A stretch of 12,238 nt of DNA from Lojkania enalia (taxonomy: Eukaryota > Ascomycota > Dothideomycetes > Pleosporales), in the NCBI GenBank assembly GCA_010094045.1, contig ML986998.1:1-12238 (forward strand), in the 5' to 3' direction. A program made the position numbers and the translations under genes. The notes under the pieces are model-generated. The model did no database searches and was not told where the DNA came from. It was given only the letters and a program-made list of their open reading frames with translations. This document shows, in pieces, positions 7,950 through 12,238 of this stretch. Every line of letters starts with the position of its first letter. Position 1 is the first letter of the stretch.

Positions 7950-10136
7950 ACGTTACTTAGATCCCGGCCTAAGAAACTTAAGAAGCTATTTAAGGATAAA
8001 TATTGTAGAGATAGTTTACAAAACTACTTATTACTTTATATCTATTAAAGTCGGGGCGTTGTAGATAAGGTATAGTCTAGTATATCTTTATTATAGTAAT
8101 TAAAATATTTAAGGAATTATTAGCGATAGGTTTCCCTATACTAAAGGTCTTAAGTTTTATCCTATAGTTATAATTAAAAGCTAATATAATAAATAACTGT
8201 AATAAAAGTACCTTATATACTATAAGCTTCTAGAATAGATTTAAGATTATTATATAGTTAAATAAGTAACTATATTTTATATCTATTTTTAAGTAGTATT
8301 TACTTAATTTAGATCGACCTTTCTCTACTACAGCTTTTACTACTATTAGCTAATCTAAGTTACTCTCTACATTTTTAGCTAGATCCCTATTTATATTATC
8401 TAGGAAATTAAAGAGCCTATTATATATTTATTAAATATACTAGATCTAAAGCTTTATATTCTCGCTAAACGCTTTAATTACTCTTTTAAAATTACTAAGC
8501 AGGTTTACAATTAATATTAAATAGTACTATTTAGTAGTAGATAGTTAAAGTTGCTAGAGATTATAGAAATCTACCTCAGCATCCTTATTATTATCAGATT
8601 TCCGAGTAGGAATCTTTAAGTTAATTTTATATTAAAGCTAGTTATTAATATATTATTTAAGGCCTACCGCTCGGTTATATATATTAAATGTCGAATTCTA
8701 TCGAGTTGGGATATTTCTTATTATAGATAGCCGGTGCTTAGGTAGTAGGGAGCCCTATAAAGTAATAAAACGCTTATAGTACTATAGTAATCGATCGATT
8801 ACTTTATAAATAGCTTAAATCTAACTAGAAATTAGTATATAATAACTATAATAACTAACTATAATAAAAAGATATATCTTATAAAGAGAATTTAGAATAG
8901 AAATCTATATCTGGATCTTATTTATATTATATTATTATAAAGTTCCTCCGTCTCCTATTTCTTTAGGGGGTGTAAGTTTAAGATAGTAAATAATTTCCTA
9001 AATAACAAGATTAATAATATAAGTAAGATATAGAATTATATTCTCCTTATAGTTTTATTTAATACTATCTTCGCGTAGTTTCTCTTATATCGTACGTATA
9101 AGTATACTATTATTAGTAGTATTATCGTAAATAGCTGCTAGTAATTGTTATTATATATTTATATTTAATAGAATATATAATACTTCTATTACTATAGAAG
9201 TACTAGTATAACTTCTTTAAATAGGGATAAAATCAAGTAGTCTCTTATAGAACTCCTAGTCCTAATTAATATAGTACCCTTTTACTATAAGAAAAATAAG
9301 GTGGTTTTTTATAAACTAGGTATTAAACGCGATTAATATCTTTATACTTTAACTAAAGTTATATAAAAGAGAGGACTAAGCTACTATAACTTTATACTTA
9401 AATAGCCCTATAAAACTAAATCGGCTAATTAATATAGTATCTAGTTAGAAGAACTAAATAAATTGTTAAAAGAAAAGGTAATCTACTATTTAAAAAGACT
9501 AGTTATTATTAATAATAATATAGACTAGTTTATATTTAAAAGCGCTAGTAGAGTATAATAGTATAATTAGATTTTAATTATTAAGAAGCCTAACTATAGG
9601 TATATAGAACCTATTATATTTAGGAGCTAAAGTTCTTAGATAGACCTAAAATCTAAAGTAATTTATTAGATACTTTATACTATTATAATTATTATTTAAA
9701 TATATAAGTTAAAAACTATAGTAATAATAGAATATAAATGGATAACTATCTAGAAATTATATAGCTTCCCTAAATTATCTCTAGATCTTACTATAATAAG
9801 TAGCTAAATTCTACCTTAGTTTATCGAGTATATTTAAAAGGTCCTAAGCCTATAATATTAATTCATACTATACTATCTATATATTAATAAGCTCTATTAC
9901 CTTCTATCTATCTTTTTTATCCCCTATCCGCGGATATATAATTAGCTGATAGGTTTCTCAGAAACTTTAATAGGAAATTAATAGAGTATTAATTATAAGA
10001 TACTAGATTTATATTAGTATTAATATAATTATAATAAAACGCTATAATAAAGAATAGTAGGAATATTATAATATTATAGGTATATAAGGAGTTAGGGTTA
10101 ATAATTAAGAGTATCTAGCTAGAAATTATATTTGTA

Positions 10137-10162
10137 GACTACTACTACTACTATTACTACTA
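10137..10162 (+). repeat. CTA trinucleotide microsatellite
   Basis: Seven or eight ACT/CTA units, with one ATT interruption, lie in the right non-coding part of the hAT element. Confidence 0.6.
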
Positions 10163-10370
10163 ATATATATAAAACTCTAGTAAAATAGTAGTATATTATA
10201 CTATTATATTAAGTATTTATTTTTAGAGATAATAGGTTTTATTACTAAATAGTATACTAATACTATACTTCTAGTAGTATATAGGAGTCTATTATAGTAT
10301 ATTATAGAACGCTATAGTCTAGAAAATACTAAAAAATATAGTAAATTACTATTATTTAATATACTGTAAT

Positions 10371-10424
10371 ATACTATAAGATATTATAGTATACTACCTA
10401 GAATCTAATAACTACTCTAGTCTA
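10371..10424 (-). repeat. Right terminal inverted repeat of the hAT element
   Basis: The reverse complement reads TAGACTA, GAGTAG, TTATTAGATTCTA, GG, TAGTATACTATA. It pairs with 7256-7310, with one or two short indels in the middle block. The two 12-13 base exact blocks in the same order make chance unlikely even in AT-rich DNA. Confidence 0.65.
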
Positions 10425-10431
10425 TTTTACG

Positions 10432-10480
10432 ATATACTAACGTACCTTATAAGCGAGCGGCCTATATAAGCAAGCGGTCT
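10432..10480 (+). repeat. 5' terminal and subterminal repeats of Fot copy 2
   Basis: ATATACTAACGTA (10432-10444) is shared, inverted, with 5634-5648. It is followed by the near-direct repeat AAGCGAGCGGCC / AAGCAAGCGGTC (10450-10461 and 10468-10479). The differences are single transitions. Such subterminal repeats often serve as transposase binding sites in this superfamily; that role is inferred. Confidence 0.6.
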
Positions 10481-10544
10481 ACTCTATTACTAAAACGCGA
10501 TACCTAAGCTTTTAATAATAATACAACGACGAAATAATAAGAAT

Positions 10545-12173
10545 ATAGCTTAAAACGAGAATTAAGTAAACTTAACCTTTTTAGCTACTAAAAGAGGCTA
10601 AATAAATAGTAAAAGACGCGCTGCTTTAATATTTAATATAATTTAAATAACCGTACGCTAATAATATGCTGGAATCTACTTATAGTACAATTATAAGCCT
10701 AACTCAAAGAAACTAATAAAACCTAAAGAGGAGGTTATTATTTAATATATATTTAACCTAGATTCGCGAGGATTTATATCTATATTAGCTGCTATATAAA
10801 ATATAGTTAATAGCTTACTTACTAAGCGTAGTATAGGCTAGATTAGTATATATTAGCCTAGGAACTTTATTAGACGTACTTCTGAGTTTAAGACACGCCT
10901 AAATCGGTCTTATAATTACTAGAGAGCTCTATATAAAGATTCTAAAGTAATTAAAGGCTAGTTTAAGCTTATATAGTATATTAAGGAGAAGTATAGTATT
11001 ATAGATAAGGATATATATAACTTCGATGAATCTAGCTTTCGAATAAGTATTATCTTATTATAACTAGTTATTATAGGTATAGAGAGACGTAATTAACTAA
11101 AGGTAATTTAATTAAGTAATTGTAAATAGATTTTAGTAATTTAGGGGATTAATACTACTAGCTAGACGTTCCTATCCTTTATTATTATCGCTAGCTACTA
11201 CTATCTCTCTACCTAGTACGAAGGCGACAATATATCTAAGAACTAGGCTATTATAATTAGCGAGAACGGCTAGATAATAAATGAACTCGATATTAAGTAG
11301 TTAAAGTACTTTTATAGGTATATAAGGGATTGTATAGTAGGCGCGCGTCGACTACTAATCTTTAATAGCTATAACAGCTATAACTCGCTTAATTTCTAAA
11401 AACTCTACGAGGAATAGAGTATTATTCTATTCTATATACTAGCTTATTTATTACATCTATTATAGCTACTAGATATAGGCTATTTTTTACTATTAAAGCG
11501 TATATATAGAAATTAGATCTTAGTCTTAGTACGTAATTATATTAACCATATTATAAAACTTAAGTTCTTTCCAGCCTTTAAAGCTGCTTTTAATATATTA
11601 ATTATAAAGGATAATATCTATATAAGCTTTTAAGAAGCTGGTCTAGTCCTATTTAATCTAGAAGCGGTACTTTTAAAGCTTAATATAAAGCTTTATATAC
11701 TAATACTACTAGTATAAGATAATACCCTATAGAAAGTAAAAACACTAAGTAACGCGCGCGAGCTAGAAGCTTAATTAATATTAATTTATAATCGAATTTA
11801 AAGGGATATAAGTTCTTTACTAGCTTCTATTATTAAGAAGCTAAATTAGCTTAAGAAAGACTCTATAAAAGTAATATATTAGATCGGGTTAATACACAAT
11901 AAAATCGTCAGCCTTTAAGAAGTAAATAAAGTAGTAATAAAATAGAAACAGCGGAAGAAAAGGTAGATTTAAGCGTAAGGGACCCTAATAAAAGTATAAG
12001 AAGAGATAATTATTGTTAAAAAGGATAATAAGGAGGAAACTCGAGCTATAATACGCTAATTTAGAGTATAATCAGGTATAAGCGGATAGTATAAAGCGTA
12101 ATATAGCCGCTGCAGTAAGACTAGGTATAATTCTTATATATATTAGAAGGATGTAGAGGTTTCTATAGAATAA
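10545..12173 (+). pseudogene. Fot1/Pogo DDE transposase, copy 2, full-length frame with RIP stops
   Basis: The product would be a cut-and-paste transposase of about 542 residues, the normal family length. One frame runs without indel from ATA 10545 (probably former ATG) to TAA 12171-12173. By my count about 40 internal stops sit at Gln/Trp-type positions. Parts in order: psq-type HTH (residues about 15-60); a CENP-B-like domain with LDSRGF (about 10770) and FIRRTSEFKTRLNRSYNY (about 10871-10920); *FKLI*YIKEKY; then the DDE core. First Asp: NFDESSF (intact, 11025-11027). Second: RLLIFNSYN (Asn, 11364-11366). Third: LLDIGYF (intact, 11472-11474). Also readable are RNYINHIIKLKFFPAFKAAFN and EAGLVLFNLEAVL. 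A Lys-rich stretch and a zinc knuckle end it. Start choice is inferred; family and frame are clear. Confidence 0.9.
12102..12143 (+). other. C-terminal zinc knuckle of Fot copy 2, mostly ruined
   Basis: The codons read YSRCSKTRYNSYIY. The C-x2-C-x4-H-x4-C spacing is exact. Only the second Cys (12111-12113) survives; the other two Cys and the His are TAT. Gly after Thr is Arg. It is less damaged than the equivalent in copy 1. Confidence 0.75.
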
Positions 12174-12238
12174 TCGCGCAAGTTGTAAATTGCTATTATA
12201 TTACTTAGTTGTTAAGCTATACGTATATAAAGGTTGAA

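Larger units (their letters stand above)
7388..9890 (-). pseudogene. hAT transposase (minus strand), mutated
   Basis: The product would mobilise the hAT element. The frame is coherent from about 9890 to about 8000. A 1-base shift near 8000-7950 follows, and the second frame runs to TAA 7390-7388. N-terminus: a Tyr-rich FYYYYSF and KYLINY stretch (about 9740-9660) could be a ruined BED finger. Catalytic core: ILIAFNT* (first Asp now Asn, 9324-9322), KGYYIN*D*EFY, then IYDNTTNN (second Asp kept, 9126-9124) and YIINLVI*EII (about 9030-9000). Then NSTFNIYNRAVGL (about 8697) and EKGRSKLSKYYLK. The C-terminal dimerisation block NILGW*RVNKY*YPQL (about 7832-7788) continues to IKRVFNTTRD, where the family Glu is Lys (7738-7736). 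The protein is about 830 codons including the N-terminal part. The start codon cannot be fixed. Confidence 0.88.
7256..10424 (-). mobile_element. hAT-superfamily DNA transposon, complete but mutated
   Basis: A minus-strand hAT transposase pseudogene (about 9890-7388) is bounded by inverted terminal sequences. The left end is 7256-7310 and the right end is the complement of 10371-10424. Both read TAGACTA, a short diverged block, TTATTAGATTCTA, then TAGTATACTATA. The element is about 3.2 kb, a normal size for a fungal hAT. An 8-bp target duplication is expected, but the flanks (7248-7255 and 10425-10432) do not match cleanly. The right non-coding part (about 9900-10370) holds a CTA microsatellite and AT-rich subterminal repeats. 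Confidence 0.8.
1..12238. other. AT-rich, RIP-type mutated transposon block
   Basis: The whole window is dominated by A/T with very frequent TpA and few CpA or TpG. In every element, aligned motifs differ from their families almost only by C-to-T or G-to-A changes on either strand. Stops fall where Gln or Trp is expected, Asn replaces Asp, Arg replaces Gly, and Tyr replaces Cys or His. This is the known signature of repeat-induced point mutation in filamentous ascomycetes. No long clean reading frame with recognisable content exists on either strand. I inferred the composition by eye and did not count it. Confidence 0.9.
10432..12238 (+). mobile_element. Fot1/Pogo-type transposon, copy 2, 3' end outside window
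   Basis: The element starts at about 10432 with ATATACTAACGTA, the inverse of the 3' end of copy 1. Two subterminal repeats follow, AAGCGAGCGGCC and AAGCAAGCGGTC (10450-10479). The transposase gene starts about 110 bases in and ends at 12173. The 3' inverted repeat is not seen in the last 65 bases, so the element runs off the window. It retains many CpG-rich words and is less damaged than copy 1. Confidence 0.8.

Noticed and set aside
9925..9936. TATCCGCGGATA palindrome upstream of the hAT transposase
   Set aside because: It is a single 12-base palindrome with no second copy or known factor, and could be chance.
1..12238. Host genes, tRNA, rRNA, CRISPR array, prophage or defence system
   Set aside because: I scanned both strands and found no supporting signal. 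All interpretable coding content belongs to transposable elements, and short spaced repeats are LTRs, terminal repeats or microsatellites.

Overview
The window is an AT-rich block from what is most likely a filamentous ascomycete (Pezizomycotina). It is packed with transposable elements destroyed by C-to-T / G-to-A transitions of the kind left by repeat-induced point mutation (RIP). CpA and TpG are scarce and TpA is everywhere. Conserved protein motifs can still be read through the wreckage: former CAA, CAG and TGG codons appear as TAA or TAG, former Gly as Arg, Asp as Asn, and Cys and His as Tyr. I see no intact host gene, tRNA, rRNA or CRISPR array. All functional calls come from reading conserved residues by eye, not from a database search.

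Layout. 1-405: unidentified sequence beyond the broken end of a retroelement. 406-3601: a minus-strand Ty3/Gypsy element. Its gag frame runs 3560 to 1515 and its pol frame 1523 to about 406, with protease and the first half of reverse transcriptase. The RT active site, RNase H and integrase are absent. About 3602-4044 (perhaps to 4090): its upstream LTR. About 4045-5648: a plus-strand Fot1/Pogo-type transposon that has lost its 5' end at the LTR. 5649-6395: no recognised gene. 6396 to about 6830: a second, more heavily mutated copy of the LTR. 6831-7255: nothing recognised. 7256-10424: a complete but mutated minus-strand hAT transposon with inverted ends. 10432-12238: the 5' terminus and whole transposase gene of a second Fot1/Pogo element, less damaged and in one uninterrupted frame. 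Its 3' terminus lies past the window.

The genes no longer work together. This is a nested repeat graveyard recording at least three transposon superfamilies. The points most worth following up are: (i) a possible -1 ribosomal frameshift heptamer placed exactly one codon before the gag stop, with pol in the -1 frame; (ii) a Gag about 681 codons long with some 370 unrecognised residues after its zinc knuckle; (iii) systematic conversion of zinc-knuckle Cys/His codons to Tyr in three unrelated copies; and (iv) two LTR copies and two Fot copies with clearly different mutation loads, which give relative ages.
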